Below are positions 11,101 to 21,574 of a stretch of 64,000 bases of DNA, piece by piece. The notes beneath the pieces are model-generated. The model was not told the DNA's origin, ran no database searches, and saw only the letters and a list, made by a program, of their open reading frames with translations. Source of the stretch: Citrus sinensis (lineage: Eukaryota; Streptophyta; Magnoliopsida; Sapindales; Rutaceae). The stretch is from positions 17,114,501 to 17,178,500 of the forward strand of contig NC_068561.1 in the NCBI RefSeq assembly GCF_022201045.2, given 5' to 3'. Positions within the stretch are counted from its first letter, which is position 1, and every line of letters begins with the position of its first letter. A program made the translations under genes and the position numbers.

Positions 11101-11655
11101 AATGAAGGATTATGTGGGCTTCCTTTGAATAATTGCAGAAGTTCCATCTTATGTGGGTTTCCTGCTACGAATGATTGCAAAACAAATTCCAGTAAGTTGC
11201 AACCTTCAGAACCAGCTTCAAACAAGGAATTCAATTGGCAGTTTATACTCACGGGTGTTGGGTTTGGGGTAGGCTCAGCAGCAATTGTTGCTCCCCTAAT
11301 GTTTTCCAAGAAAGCAAACAAATTGTATGACGTTCAAATCGACAAGCTTCTGCTGGTGACACTGCCAATGCTGGGATTGACATACAAAACTTCTTATGAA
11401 AGGAGTCTTGAGGCAGAGGAAAACCTAGAAGACGAACTCACAGATGATGACGACGACGACGATGACGAGGAGCAGGGTGAAATGGAAACAGAAGGAGTCC
11501 GCGGGCGTTACTGTGTGTTCTGCTCTAAACTCAACATCACAAGGAAAAAGGTTATTCATGATCCTAAATGTACATGCCATAACTCCCCGACTGCCTCTTC
11601 TTCTTCTTCAACATCAACTTCATCTTCTTCATTGGCACATTTTGATAACAGTTAG
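8197..11655 (+). CDS. LRR receptor-like protein, Ve1/Cf type, complete
   Basis: Single-exon gene of 1152 codons. I choose the ATG at 8197 because it opens directly into a signal peptide (MRILLLSWLFLIPFLATAFG). An upstream in-frame ATG at 8140 would bury that signal. Order: signal peptide (1-28); N-cap with Cys64, Cys65 and Cys72; about 30 extracellular LRRs with many NxS/T sites; an island domain around residues 795-850; final LRRs; Cys-bearing C-cap; membrane helix at about 1015-1036; cytoplasmic tail of about 115 residues. The tail has an acidic run (eight Asp from about residue 1082) followed by Cys1106, Cys1109, Cys1125, Cys1127 and His1128, then a Ser/Thr-rich end. There is no kinase. 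The family acts as cell-surface immune receptors with SOBIR1-type kinases; the ligand cannot be inferred. Its 3' part duplicates the gene at 1-1324. Confidence 0.95.
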   Translation: MRILLLSWLFLIPFLATAFGIDVVLVSGQCQSDQQLLLLQTKNSLVFHSSLSVNLVEWRQGTDCCDWGGVDCDGDGRVIGLDLSNESISGGIENATGLFSLQHLRRLNLAYNSFNGSQIPSRLASLTNLTYLNLSNAGFVGQIPIQVSRMTRLVTLDLSSLYRFRAPMKLENPNLSRLLQNLTELRELSLDGVNISAPGIEWCQALSSLVPKLRVLSLSSCYLSGPIHPSLAKLQSLSVIRLDQNDLLSPVPGFLADFFNLTSLRLSSSGLNGTFPEKILQVHTLEALDLSGNSLLQGSLPDFPKNSSLRTLMLSNTNFSGVLPDSIGNLKNLSRLDLALCYFSGSIPTSLADLTQLVYLDLSFNQFVGPIPSLHMSKNLTHLDLSYNALPGAISSTDWEHLSNLVYVDLSYNSLNGSIPGSLFSLPILQQLHLANNKFGGLIPKFSNASSSALDTIDLSSNRLEGPIPMSIFELKNLKILILSSNKLNGTVQVDAIQMLRNLTRLELSYNNLTVNASSDSSFPSHVSKLRLASCKMKVIPNLKSQSKLFNLDLSDNQISGEIPNWVWEIGNGGLEYLNLSHNLLSSLQRPFSISDLSLITVLDLRSNQLQGNVPYPPPSAVLVDYSNNNFTSSIPDDIGTSMNFTIFFSLSNNYITGVIPETLCRAKNLLVLDLSKNKLGGKMPTCLIEMSEILGVLNLRGNRLSGTLSVTFPGNCALQTLDLNGNQLGGKVPKSLASCTKLEVLDLGNNKINDTFPCWLKNISSLRVLVLRSNSFYGNITCRENDKSWPKLQIVDLASNNFGGRVPQKCITTWKAMMSDEDEAQSNFKHLHFEFLRLDNRYYQDVVTVTSKGLEMELVKILSIFTSIDFSRNNFDGPIPEEIGRFKSLYGLNLSQNALTGPIPSAIGNLQQLESLDLSMNHLSGQIPIQLANLTFLSFLNLSHNNLVGKIPVSTQLQSFSPTSFEGNEGLCGLPLNNCRSSILCGFPATNDCKTNSSKLQPSEPASNKEFNWQFILTGVGFGVGSAAIVAPLMFSKKANKLYDVQIDKLLLVTLPMLGLTYKTSYERSLEAEENLEDELTDDDDDDDDEEQGEMETEGVRGRYCVFCSKLNITRKKVIHDPKCTCHNSPTASSSSSTSTSSSSLAHFDNS

Positions 11656-13401
11656 CATTTTCTTCTCTTCTTTTCCATTCTGTCTTGTACATAGATAGAT
11701 AGATAGATAGATATACAGAGCATCAACCCTTGTATGAGAGTGATGAGGGGGAAAGAAAAAGAAGAAGAAAAAACATGAACGGATGATCTTGTAATGTTGA
11801 TTTATGAAATGAGTGTATCAGTTTCGGTTCTTGAATTGCCTTATAAGCATGGCGGGGGCAGCCTCTTTTACTCATTCAGGAATTCTGACAAACAGCCAGT
11901 ACGCATAAAACTACTGCGTGCAGTGTATCCTTGAAATTTATATTATCTACCAAAAGCTTGAAGTTTGCAGTACTGCTGATGCGTGACATTTGGATGCCAG
12001 AATGCAATCCCTCTTCTCTCTTGGAGAATCCAAACGCATCATTCAATGTCCAGAGAAAGAAAAATTTGGCGCCAAAAATTATTCACCACCTATGATAAAG
12101 AGAAGTAAATGAATGTGATATATAATTGTCATTTTATTTCTTTCTTTTTTTTTTTTTGTTGGAAAAGTAATTGCATGTTATATATAATTTTCATTTCTAA
12201 AAGTGGAGAATTTTCATTTTCTAATAAAACATAATACTTTATGTAAACGGGCCTCGTGGTGGGCTGACCACAAAAGAACATTCAAAGCCTGGCTTTATAA
12301 GGCCTTAATGGGCTTAAACTCATTGGACCAATTTCTCCTAAGTTACCAACCCATAAAAGGAATCATTGTTTATATGCGTTTACGTGCGGGTTACCTATAA
12401 ACAAACGTTGTGAATCCACTGTGAAGATGGCAATTATTTCAGAACAAATTTTTTTTTTTTTTCCAATAATGATATATCGACAAATTTTTATACAAAATTT
12501 GTTATATAATTTGAAGTGGTGCCTTACTAAATACGAAGAGATTAGTTGAAAAGTATGAAAATAATTATGTAAACCTTGTCATGTTTTCAAACCAACCAAT
12601 TCACTGATACCATCTAAACACCCCCTCAAAATTTATGAGAAAATTTGTACAACAGTTTATAAAAGCATCATTATTTTTTTCCTCTGATCTAACGGTAGTC
12701 ATGACTCATCATATTGATCATCACGTGATTTTATCAGACTATTGTCAATTCACTTATGTTGGCACCAGAACACGATTGGATTGATTAACATATTTTATTG
12801 CAGATGATTTGTCCTCTCCATGTTTCTGTTTCACTTTCTCAGCGGAGCCAGGGAATCGTTCGTGCATCAAGATGAATTTATCAGAACGTATATTTTTTAG
12901 ACTGATTACTAGCCAAGCTAGGTTCCCACTTCCCTTCGTAACAATATCATTGCTGCGTTGATCTTCGAATAAACAGTTTTTTTCATTTAATCGTACACAA
13001 AATATATATAAGACTATTAACATGCATATGAGTATGAGACAAGTGCATGTGCATTCAATATAAGTAACATGCACGAAAGAAGTATCAAAATTTCCATAGG
13101 GTAAAGAACTAGTTAATGGTCATGGATTGGAAGCTGGACCCTCAAGGCTTAAAGTAGTACAGATGATGAGATGAGCGCCACTATACCTATATATAGATAA
13201 TTTCCATATCTGGGGCGACCAAACTAACCGATCCTGTTAAGGTTTCCACATTTATACATAGATATTAACTGATTCAAGATAGCTAAGCATACAATAACAA
13301 GTTAATACTAGATAAGTTCCCACCATCACAGATGCCACTTACAAAAGGACCACATTTAACATTAACATAAACGTAGATCATAAAGAGGCAAAAAGACCTA
13401 G
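11656..13401. other. Intergenic between RLP and bHLH genes
   Basis: Starts with the RLP 3' UTR, including a short gata microsatellite near 11692-11712. The rest is AT-rich. A 106-codon minus-strand frame at 12754-13074 has no recognisable domain and I do not call it. Confidence 0.4.
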
Positions 13402-13911
13402 CTAGTATTTCATGAAGCCATCCAAATGCATTAATGTCTCCGACTCTTCACCTTGGAACACATTAAAATCCTGAAAAGGTTGCGTCTCTGAAGCTTGCAT
13501 GGAATCCTGTTGCGGTACTGGGGCTGCGGCTAAGTTGTTAATGCTAGAGTAGAGACTCTCCGGGGAATAAGGAAAGGAACCCGGAAGCTGACCGAAAGCA
13601 ACCGGCGGGTCATATTCGTGATGATGATGATCGGCGAAGTTGATGATGTTTTCGTGAAACCAAATCACGGCCTTCAGGAACTTCACGTAGTTAATGGCCT
13701 CGTCTAACATTGAGGCTGTATCCATTTTAGTTCCTCCAGGAACCATGCTCTGCAAGATCTTGAACCGGTCGCTGATTCGATGCCTCCTTTGTCTTGCGGC
13801 AACACTTTGTGGGTCAGTTGATAGCTTCATCGGATTGCTTTTGCTTCCACTACTCTTCTTCTTCTTATTCCCCTTGCCGCTTGCTAATGTTTTCGCATTA
13901 ACATACTCCAT
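13402..13911 (-). CDS. bHLH transcription factor, subgroup VIIIb (HECATE/IND/bHLH140-like)
   Basis: Single exon, 169 aa. A Lys/Ser-rich N-terminus leads into a bHLH domain at about residues 30-85 containing [13 protein letters not shown], then the [20 protein letters not shown] helix 2 typical of HECATE, INDEHISCENT and bHLH140. The basic region has Gln and Ala where canonical E-box binders have His and Glu, which is the atypical state of this subgroup. The C-terminus is short and has a His run (HHHH) and acidic, Gln-rich sequence. The wording [11 protein letters not shown] and YVKFLKA..W is closest to my memory of Arabidopsis bHLH140. There the locus is annotated fused to an aprataxin-like protein, but here a stop follows at residue 169. 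The expected role is a nuclear factor that dimerises with other bHLHs. A TATA-like tract lies just upstream. Confidence 0.9.
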   Translation of the reverse strand: MEYVNAKTLASGKGNKKKKSSGSKSNPMKLSTDPQSVAARQRRHRISDRFKILQSMVPGGTKMDTASMLDEAINYVKFLKAVIWFHENIINFADHHHHEYDPPVAFGQLPGSFPYSPESLYSSINNLAAAPVPQQDSMQASETQPFQDFNVFQGEESETLMHLDGFMKY

Positions 13912-13969
13912 TGTTTCCTGCAGCTACAACTTGCAATAATAGGTGGGGTGTCAAAGATCACAAGACATG

Positions 13970-13984
13970 TTTATATATATATAG
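13970..13984 (-). promoter_or_regulatory. TATA box of the bHLH gene
   Basis: On the minus strand tatatatatataaac lies about 60 bp upstream of the bHLH start codon at 13911, which implies a leader of roughly 30-40 nt. Confidence 0.5.
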
Positions 13985-16900
13985 AGTGAGAGAAAGTAAC
14001 ATGCGGCATGTCGATTAATTTGATGGTGAAATAGACGAGAGATGTCGTCACATGACTCAGCCAATATCTCTGGCATAGGATTTGGGTGTCTACCTACAGT
14101 CGTAGACCAGCATGTAGACTAATTAAGTTGTACGCAAAAAGGTTTTGGCTTTGCCCTCTTAGCTTAGTTTGTTCTTGTTTTCTCTCGCTAACCTTTAGAA
14201 ACGGTAGGGTACAACAAAACTAGTAAATCGCTTAATAAAGTGGCAAGTTGAAGAACTAAGCATGAAATTTCATTTAGAGGGTAACTTTGAATAACAATAG
14301 ATACAAATTTAATAAAACACTACTTTTTTTGTCCCTTTAAATTTATTCGACACCATAGCATTCATTAATTTTTGAAGGAAGTAGAGGATAAAGGATGCGT
14401 GGTTGTTAGTCTTGGGGACAGAAGCTTAATTGGGTTCAATACGTAAATGTTTAAGTTTATCGTATATATTGTGGCATGTGAGAGGGAAAAGTTCCTTCAA
14501 ATTAATTGTTGGTCTGACTAATTATTCCGAACTAATTAGATATTTGATGGTAAATATTAAAGCTATTTAGACATGGTTCTAACAATTTTACAATAACATA
14601 TAAAAATTATGGGTTCGGTTAAATTAAATCAGCTCGATAGTAGAGTACTGATGATAAATATTAAATCTACAATTCTACTATAATCTTATAGTTATTACTA
14701 TAGAATTGATCCAACTTACTTACTGTCATAAATTATTTATAATACAATATTAAGTCGTAGTCAGTTCTACATTGTTATAGAACTCAATATTTACTTATAA
14801 TACAATATTAAGTCGATTTGTATTGTTATAAAACTCAGTATTTACTTCATGGAAGAAAGAATTTGAAATTTTTTTAAACAAACAAAATAATTACGATGTG
14901 CAGCGGAAAAGTTTGATTGTACACTCTCTCTCTCGACAATTAGGTGCCCACACCAATTGACCCCCACAATTTGTGAGTGCAATGTTTAACAAGACGGGAA
15001 GAAAGAGAGAGAATTCGTCTTTTACGATTTGTCAAATTGAACAGAAATAAGGAATTGTGGGGGTCCTTCGCCTTCCTCTCCAAGTTCGAAATAGATGTAT
15101 GATTATTACGGGTGTGTATAAATCCAAGGAACCAAACCCTTCCCGGGTTTTTATTAATTATGGTACGACAGAATGCCCTTTTTTTATCTGAGGTTTACTT
15201 ACTGTTTAGTGAATAAAATAACTATATATTTTCCCTCGATTACTAGTCTTTTAATAAGATAAAAAGAAAGGAGCTCACGGACGGTCATATCATCGAGGGC
15301 TCTGCTTTTCAAGTGAATTTCGGAGGAATTTTAATTCGTTTGATTTTTGAACCGGTGCTAGATTCAAGTTAGATCCACTGCCCAACCAACCCAATCGTGA
15401 TAGCCCCACCGGCCTTTCTTTTGCTACTTTTGCGAAAACGGCACTGGAAATTCCAATTTCCAACCCTGCTTGATTTCATGCATTTGCTTTGAAGAGGCCT
15501 AATGTGAGACACCAATCCGATGTGGGTTTCTTTTCGTGAAAGATTAGATTAAAATTTGTTCCCCTTTGATGAACACATTTTAAACGTCGTACAATTTCTT
15601 GGGGATCCAACGAAAAGGAAAAAAAAGCATTTGGGAAAGACTTTTGAATGACCACACTTCAAAGCGTACACAGTTCATCTAGTAGAGTCTTCCGTTTAAA
15701 TTTTCTTGACTAATTAACATAGGAAAAATTACACTCGTTGCTTTTTTGGATCCTGTAGTTGGATCAAGAGAAAATATTTGAGTGACAATCATATGAAGTC
15801 ATCAGTAACGTTAGAATATTCCGGATTTAAGTAGTTAACAATAACTTGGTGAGCGAGTTATCAATAAAAAATGAGTCGGGATTTAAATTAATTAGGATCC
15901 TATACATGACTCTTACGCATCATGCATTCATTTGTTAAAATTACACCTGATACGTGCTATTTGAAAATCAACTGATCATATTAGTAACTATTAATTATGA
16001 ACAAAGAAAAAATTAGGCATGTGCCGTGATGAATTTTTGTTAAATAAACACATTAAAACCAATATTAATCTAGCTAAAAGATACATATTACAGCTCCAGC
16101 CTGCGGAGCAGCTTTCGTAGTCGAGCCTCCGAGTCCACAACTGCTAACCACACATACGATCATACTTTGTTGAACATCATAAATGATGGAGCTTGAAATT
16201 TCATGGAAACACAGAGCTGGGGGGGTAAAGCTGAAAACATTTCACAGAAAGACGAGCGACAAGGGCAAGCGAGGGCACATGTGTAGCTCCGGATTTTACG
16301 TTTGGGGTGGGTAGAAAGAATCAAAGAAAGAAACCCATTTAAAATTTTTTTAATTTAATCTAACTTGTTCAACTGAAACTACCTGCTTTATCCGTCTTCT
16401 CAAATATCTCTCCATCAAAATTCCACTGTCACATGATCATCAGTCATCAGTCACCAGTACTGCTGATGTCTCACGTCTGTCGTGTTTGATGGCACTAAAA
16501 CAAATATAAAAATAGCTACCCTAAGTACTGATGTTTTATCGCTTTATTAGACCCTTTTGACTAGACTAGTAAAGCAAATTAAATCACCCTATCAAAAGAA
16601 GATAAAACAGTAACAGTTTACAATTCTCGGACACAACATAGGCTGCCTTTCAATTCGCCTTTCGCTGTAAGAAACTAAAAATTGAAGGATTCAAGGTCCC
16701 ACGAGTATAAATGCTAGTGTGAAAAGGCCTCATTAGTCGTTAAATTGCCAAATGGAACCCTAGTGTATGAATGAAGCAATACGTTATGTCGTTGACTGGG
16801 AGAAATCATTGATCATATTGGGGACCAAATCTACTCCGATCTGCAGTTATGTTTAGGTAAATACGTAAAGTTGAATCTGTGAGTCTGCTATTTGAATGAG

Positions 16901-17582
16901 CAACGTGAAAATGAGACGACATAGCTGCAGAGCCAGTGACTGTCGTCGTCTCGTCTGCCCTAATTAATTAAAGCCTCAACAAGTCTTTGTGTGTATGTGC
17001 GTGCGTGATATATACGAGTTTACGTGTTCCATGCAAATGAATCGACGGCACATCGCACGTGGCCCGGGCATAGGGCAGAAAATTACTAGAGCTGGAGTAG
17101 AGGGAGTAGAGTCTGACTCAAAAGGGCCACTCAAAGCTAATTGATGATTATCAATTTGTCTGTCTGTTTCTCTAATCTCCAAAAGTCGAGTTGCTGGCCC
17201 GGATTTGAAGCCTGAAAGAACGATGAGTGTGGATCTTTTAACACTCCCTTAAAATTCTTATAACACCCCTTTTAAATTTTATTTTCTAAATATCCTCAAT
17301 TTAATTTATCTAATATGAACCTATATCTAAAAAAGAATTATTTTTTGGATAAAATTTCATCCCAAAAAATGTATTTCTTTAATTTGTTTAATTTATATAA
17401 TACATACAAATTCTAAATCTTAAATTATTTTTCTGTTTGGGATATTAAGATTTAGGCAAGACGAGGGGGAGTTTCGTTATCTGATCGCATGTATCAAACG
17501 TGACCAACACGACTCGAGCATACCAAGATCTGGTAGCGTGACTTTCACAGGTGAAGACAGGGAGTTCCTTTCAGGAATTAGT
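13985..17582. other. Long intergenic stretch, no gene seen
   Basis: About 3.6 kb with no coding frame that I can support. It contains short dispersed direct repeats (for example ttataatacaatattaagtcg near 14740 and 14790) and AT-rich tracts. The proximal part may carry upstream regulatory DNA of the bHLH gene. Confidence 0.4.
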
Positions 17583-17960
17583 ATGTAACGTCCAGACGTG
17601 TTTAAAGCATAATCATGCGTTACAACGGCTGACCAATAACTGCATAAATGAACATATTAACCCACGCACTTAAATGATACAATCAATGCATTCAATTAGA
17701 TAACGGCCACAATAATCGACGCTTACAGTCATTTATAAAAGCAGGGAAAAGATCTAGAAAAAGGGGTTGGACTTTTTGAGCTAGATACCATCTCTTCAAT
17801 ATAGAAAATCACATAAGATGGCTGGCTTAAGTGTCGGAAGGTTAATGCCTGAAAATCTGGCGCCCCTGGCCATCTTCTCTGTTGTCTTAGGTTATTGGAA
17901 GCATCGAGACAGTTCAATACTTGTAATATCAACATAAGAGCATCTTCAAGTAAAGGCAGA
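17583..17960. mobile_element. LTR-retrotransposon long-terminal-repeat fragment (fossil)
   Basis: The stretch has the look of a plant LTR: a TG start (tgtaacgtccagacg), a TATAAAAG promoter motif near 17736, and downstream a ggcttaagtgtcgg block with a ctggcgcccc block as found in the R/U5 part of many plant LTRs. No internal coding domains are next to it, so it is probably a solo LTR or truncated remnant. Limits and family (Ty3-like or TRIM-like) are approximate. Confidence 0.4.
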
Positions 17961-18480
17961 TTTGACCGTTGACAAGGCATTTTGGACGTCATCATCCGCT
18001 CAACAAGATTTCACATTTCAGCATCAACATTTTCTTTTAATTATATAAGTAGTTTCTATTTCTATAACTCAAAACTCTTATAATTTTTTTTAAAAATAGC
18101 TTTTTATTAAAATCAAAATGGGGTGATGTAAAATATTTTCTAAGAGAATCATTTTGTTATTTTTTTCATTCAAAAAATAAGAAAAGGATTAAAGTATCTT
18201 TTAATTATTTAAATAATCTCATTTAAAAAAAATTGTAAAAAATTTTTGGGGGGTGTCTAAAGGCCTACTCATGATTCTATTAAAAGCAACGGACTGAAGT
18301 CTAGCTGGTCCAAGTCAGGTTTTCGAAGGGCAGCCCAGGCCCAGTTGTTTAGTGTGTTAAGGTTTAATCTAACTGAGTTACGCAGGCCCAGTTAGCATGG
18401 TGAAAGTAGATAATAACGCTATCCTGATATGTTATATCCAATTCATTTTCCTTTGTCTAGAACCCTCCACCTTTCTCCAC
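17961..18480. other. Intergenic, upstream of the PEBP gene
   Basis: AT-rich DNA followed by the distal promoter of the PEBP gene. No gene seen. Confidence 0.4.
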
Positions 18481-18490
18481 GTAATACTCG

Positions 18491-18589
18491 ACGTGTCTCC
18501 GCCCCCAAACTCTTTACCACCTTCTCTCGACGCCACGAAAGTTCTCGCAACACGTGTCACTCCACCCATAAACACGATACTCTTTATAG
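18491..18589 (+). promoter_or_regulatory. Core promoter of the PEBP gene with two ABRE motifs
   Basis: ACGTGTC occurs at 18491-18497 and again at 18552-18558, the second inside a CACGTG G-box (18551-18556). A TTTATAG TATA-like box is at 18583-18589. Paired ABREs close to a TATA box are the usual layout of ABA- and drought-responsive plant promoters. Responsiveness itself is inference. Confidence 0.5.
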
Positions 18590-18654
18590 CAATCACTTTC
18601 AACCCAGCTATCCTCAGCGTCAATCTGTGCAATTTTATCCAGCCGAAGAGCTAT

Positions 18655-18660
18655 ATGTAA
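18655..18660 (+). promoter_or_regulatory. Minimal upstream ORF (ATG directly followed by TAA)
   Basis: An ATG-TAA start-stop pair lies one base upstream of the first in-frame ATG (18662) of the PEBP gene and 55 bases upstream of the second (18716). If the transcript starts near 18610, as the TATA box suggests, ribosomes meet this start-stop first. Confidence 0.45.
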
Positions 18661-18661
18661 G

Positions 18662-19301
18662 ATGATACCAGATCAAGCAGCTCATAATAAGTTTATAGCA
18701 CAAGCAAGCATAGCAATGGCCAGCGAGGAGTTCAGGCTAGTATCACCAGAAATAAACCACCAAGGGAGGCTGCCAAGAAAGTACACAAACGAGGGGCAAG
18801 GTGCGAAGAAGAACATATCTCCCCGATTGGAATGGTACAATGTTCCGGAAGGAACGAAGAGCTTGGCTCTGGTGGTTGAAGACATAGATGCCCCGGACCC
18901 AAGTGGCCCAATCGTGCCGTGGACTCATTGGGTGGTTGTTAACATACCTCCGACGCTGAAGGGTCTGCCGGAGGGATTCTCCGGCAAAGAGGAGGAAATT
19001 GGCGGGGAATACGCCGGGATCAAAGAGGGAAACAATGATTGGAAGGTTCCGGGGTGGCGCGGGCCCAAGTTGCCCAACCATGGCCACAGGTTCCAGTTTA
19101 AGCTTTATGCCTTGGATGACGAGATGCACCTTGGTAACAAGGTAAGTGTTTGATTGTGTTACGTGCGTGTGATCTGTGCGGATTGAGAATTAATGGTGAT
19201 TTTGCGTGTGATTAATTTCCTTGCAGGTGACAAAGGAGCGGCTTTTGGAAGCAATTGAAGGAAATGTCCTGGGAGAGGCAGTCTTGACTGCCATATTCTG
19301 A
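18662..19301 (+). CDS. PEBP-family protein (YbhB/RKIP-like, not FT/TFL1)
   Basis: Two exons, 18662-19141 and 19227-19301, joined by an 85-bp GT-AG intron (gtaagtg...ttgcag). They give 184 aa from 18662, or 166 aa from the ATG at 18716. The second start gives MASEEFRLVSP, which fits the family N-terminus better. Motifs: the ligand-pocket signature DIDAPDPSGP..PWTHWVV and the downstream GPKLPNHGHRFQFKLYALD. It ends VLTAIF, as in the prokaryote-like PEBP group (UPF0098/YbhB), so a florigen role is unlikely. The family binds small anionic groups or phospholipid head groups; the cellular role in plants is unclear. From memory, the Arabidopsis counterpart (At5g01300) is next to the bHLH140 locus, matching the bHLH gene upstream. 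A minimal uORF and ABREs lie in its leader and promoter. Confidence 0.92.
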
Positions 19302-21574
19302 ATATTTTAATGTTGGTGTTTCTTAGCAGCTATGATGTGTGCTTTCTTGTAGCTCGCAGAGTATGTGACATCAATGGACAACTAATGTAAAAATAAATTT
19401 ATTTCTTAAAAAAAATGTAAACTAAATTTTACTTGACAGGCTTACCCTTTTTATACACAGGCTTACCCTTTTTATGCACTTTCTTTTTTTAAAAAAAAAA
19501 AAAATCTTTCCCATTAGATTTAGATAATGAATTGCGATCTATATATGTAGAATTGGTTGGCTTGAACTTTTTGCACCTCCAAATTTCAGCGAAAATTTGT
19601 TTATTATATATACTGATGGATCAGAAAGAAATTCGGGATGCTTGTTAATGTATGTGCTCGTTGTTTCGGATGAATAACTGTAATATGTGTTTTCAAAGGC
19701 ATTTGCCAAAGCTTTCCTTGATCATTCATTCGAAATATTTTTGGACAATTTCCTTTTTGAGAAGAGATTTTGAGGTCCGTGCGAGCTGGATTTGGGAACA
19801 AACAGGATTGACCGTCTCAATACGCTCTTAACATCAATAGTACACTTGATTTACACTCGGTGCCTGTTACTTTGACAGTGTTTGTGCCCCTTCAAACTAA
19901 ACGGTGCTAGTGTATTATCTAGAATTTCAATCGCAAAATGTTTTGGAAATTTTGCAATATGATTTCGAGCAGTATAATCTGTTGTGATTTTAGTTTGGGA
20001 TAAAAATGTTAAAAAAAAAAAAGTGCCTTATTATTTATTTTTTTAGTTCATTTATATTTTTTTAATTTTTTATAATAATTTAATTTTTATTTAATTAATA
20101 ATAAATAAAAGAATATTAAAAAATAAGAATAATATTATAAGATGGCATTATCCCAATCTTCCATTCCTGACACAGTGAATGGAGTGTTTCCTTACTACTT
20201 GTATTGAATGAATTCGTGTGACGTTCGGCCGTACCAAGATTAGGCTTTTTATTGTTTTAAAGACCTCTACACATTGGGCCTGGCCCATGTACTCTCAGAC
20301 CGAGGTGAGACCAGACCGATTCCCGTGCTAAACAGCATGTTGGGAGATAACCCGTTAAATAACCTGGAGCGTAGTGTTTGTGCATATGATAACTCGTATT
20401 TAAATAATAATAATAAAGAGAAAGGATGGTGAGTTGCAAACGCGTTTGTGCTTGCGATGACAGAAGTTTGAGTAACAATTGTGTATGAGGGTACGAGAGA
20501 TTGATAAATCGATCGTGAAACAAGTTAAAGGGAAAAAAACAAGAAAGAAAGATAGTTTATGCGTATAATCACTCGGGTATATTATTGAGTAAGGATGAGT
20601 GAGCCATGAATGTGCTCATACTTGCAATCTGAGTTTGAATTATGATTGGGAGTCAGAATAATCGAACAAACAAGATCAATTATAAGATAGTGTAAAAGGA
20701 AAAAAAAAAATTACCCAATTTAGGTGCTCGACGAAATAGAATGCTATGAGAAATTGAGAATGTGGCATTTAGAATGAAAACGTATGCATGAGAGTGACAA
20801 TAAAAGCTTTAAAGCAAGGTAATAATAAAAAAAAGAAGTAAATTGTTAATTATTTATCGTATGTCGTCGCTTGAACCTATGTTGCTTAATATGTCGACTC
20901 GACTATCAATTGTTGTCTCTCACTACCTGTCGTCATTCATTATTACTTGAGTTTCTTAATATCGCAAGTTAAGACCTACCCATATTTGTAATATTGAGAT
21001 CAATTAATTTTATTATTATGGGGAGGTTATAACATAATAGAGATATAATTACAAAATTCTTGTCTTAAAATTTTTCTTAATGCAAGTAATATATAGGTAA
21101 AGTATGTATTATATTAGTAATTAATATCAAATCCAATGTATAAGATATTGATAAAAGAGATAGATATAGTTTCGAAAAGAATACTAGTATATATATTTAA
21201 TAATATAGCATTTAAAATATGCGAGTCATCTTATATGTTTAAAATTTGCATTTTGTTTTTCTTAATGTAAATTCTATTAATACTATATAACGAATTGTTA
21301 ATAATTCTAAAAAATAAATAATTGCCTCAAATAATTTTAGAAAAATATTTTCCTCTATCCTAAATCTTTAATGTAACAAAATATATATATTTTGTAATAG
21401 ATATAAAATTATTATTATAAGAAAACAATTTTTTTAAGAAAGGATTTTTAAAAATTATAATTTATTATAATATAGAGTTTATTCATATTTATAATTATCT
21501 CAAATTAAAATATAATTTTTTACCACTACATAAATGTTATTCTTTTATAAAATATAGGTATAAAGAGGTTTTAC
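19302..21574. other. Intergenic, with short repeats and SINE-like pieces
   Basis: Holds the PEBP 3' UTR and a two-copy tandem repeat of aggcttacccttttta (19438-19480). Between about 20400 and 20700 two related stretches occur, each with a gtgagttgcaaa- or gtgagccatgaa-like start and a gtttgagt/gtttgaat B-box-like block, suggesting decayed tRNA-derived SINEs. The rest is AT-rich. No gene seen. Confidence 0.4.

Noticed and set aside
12754-13074. 106-codon minus-strand reading frame
   Set aside because: No recognisable domain, no splice or promoter support, and it lies in AT-rich DNA.
17729-17995. 88-codon minus-strand frame
   Set aside because: It lies antisense over the LTR fossil and resembles no protein domain.
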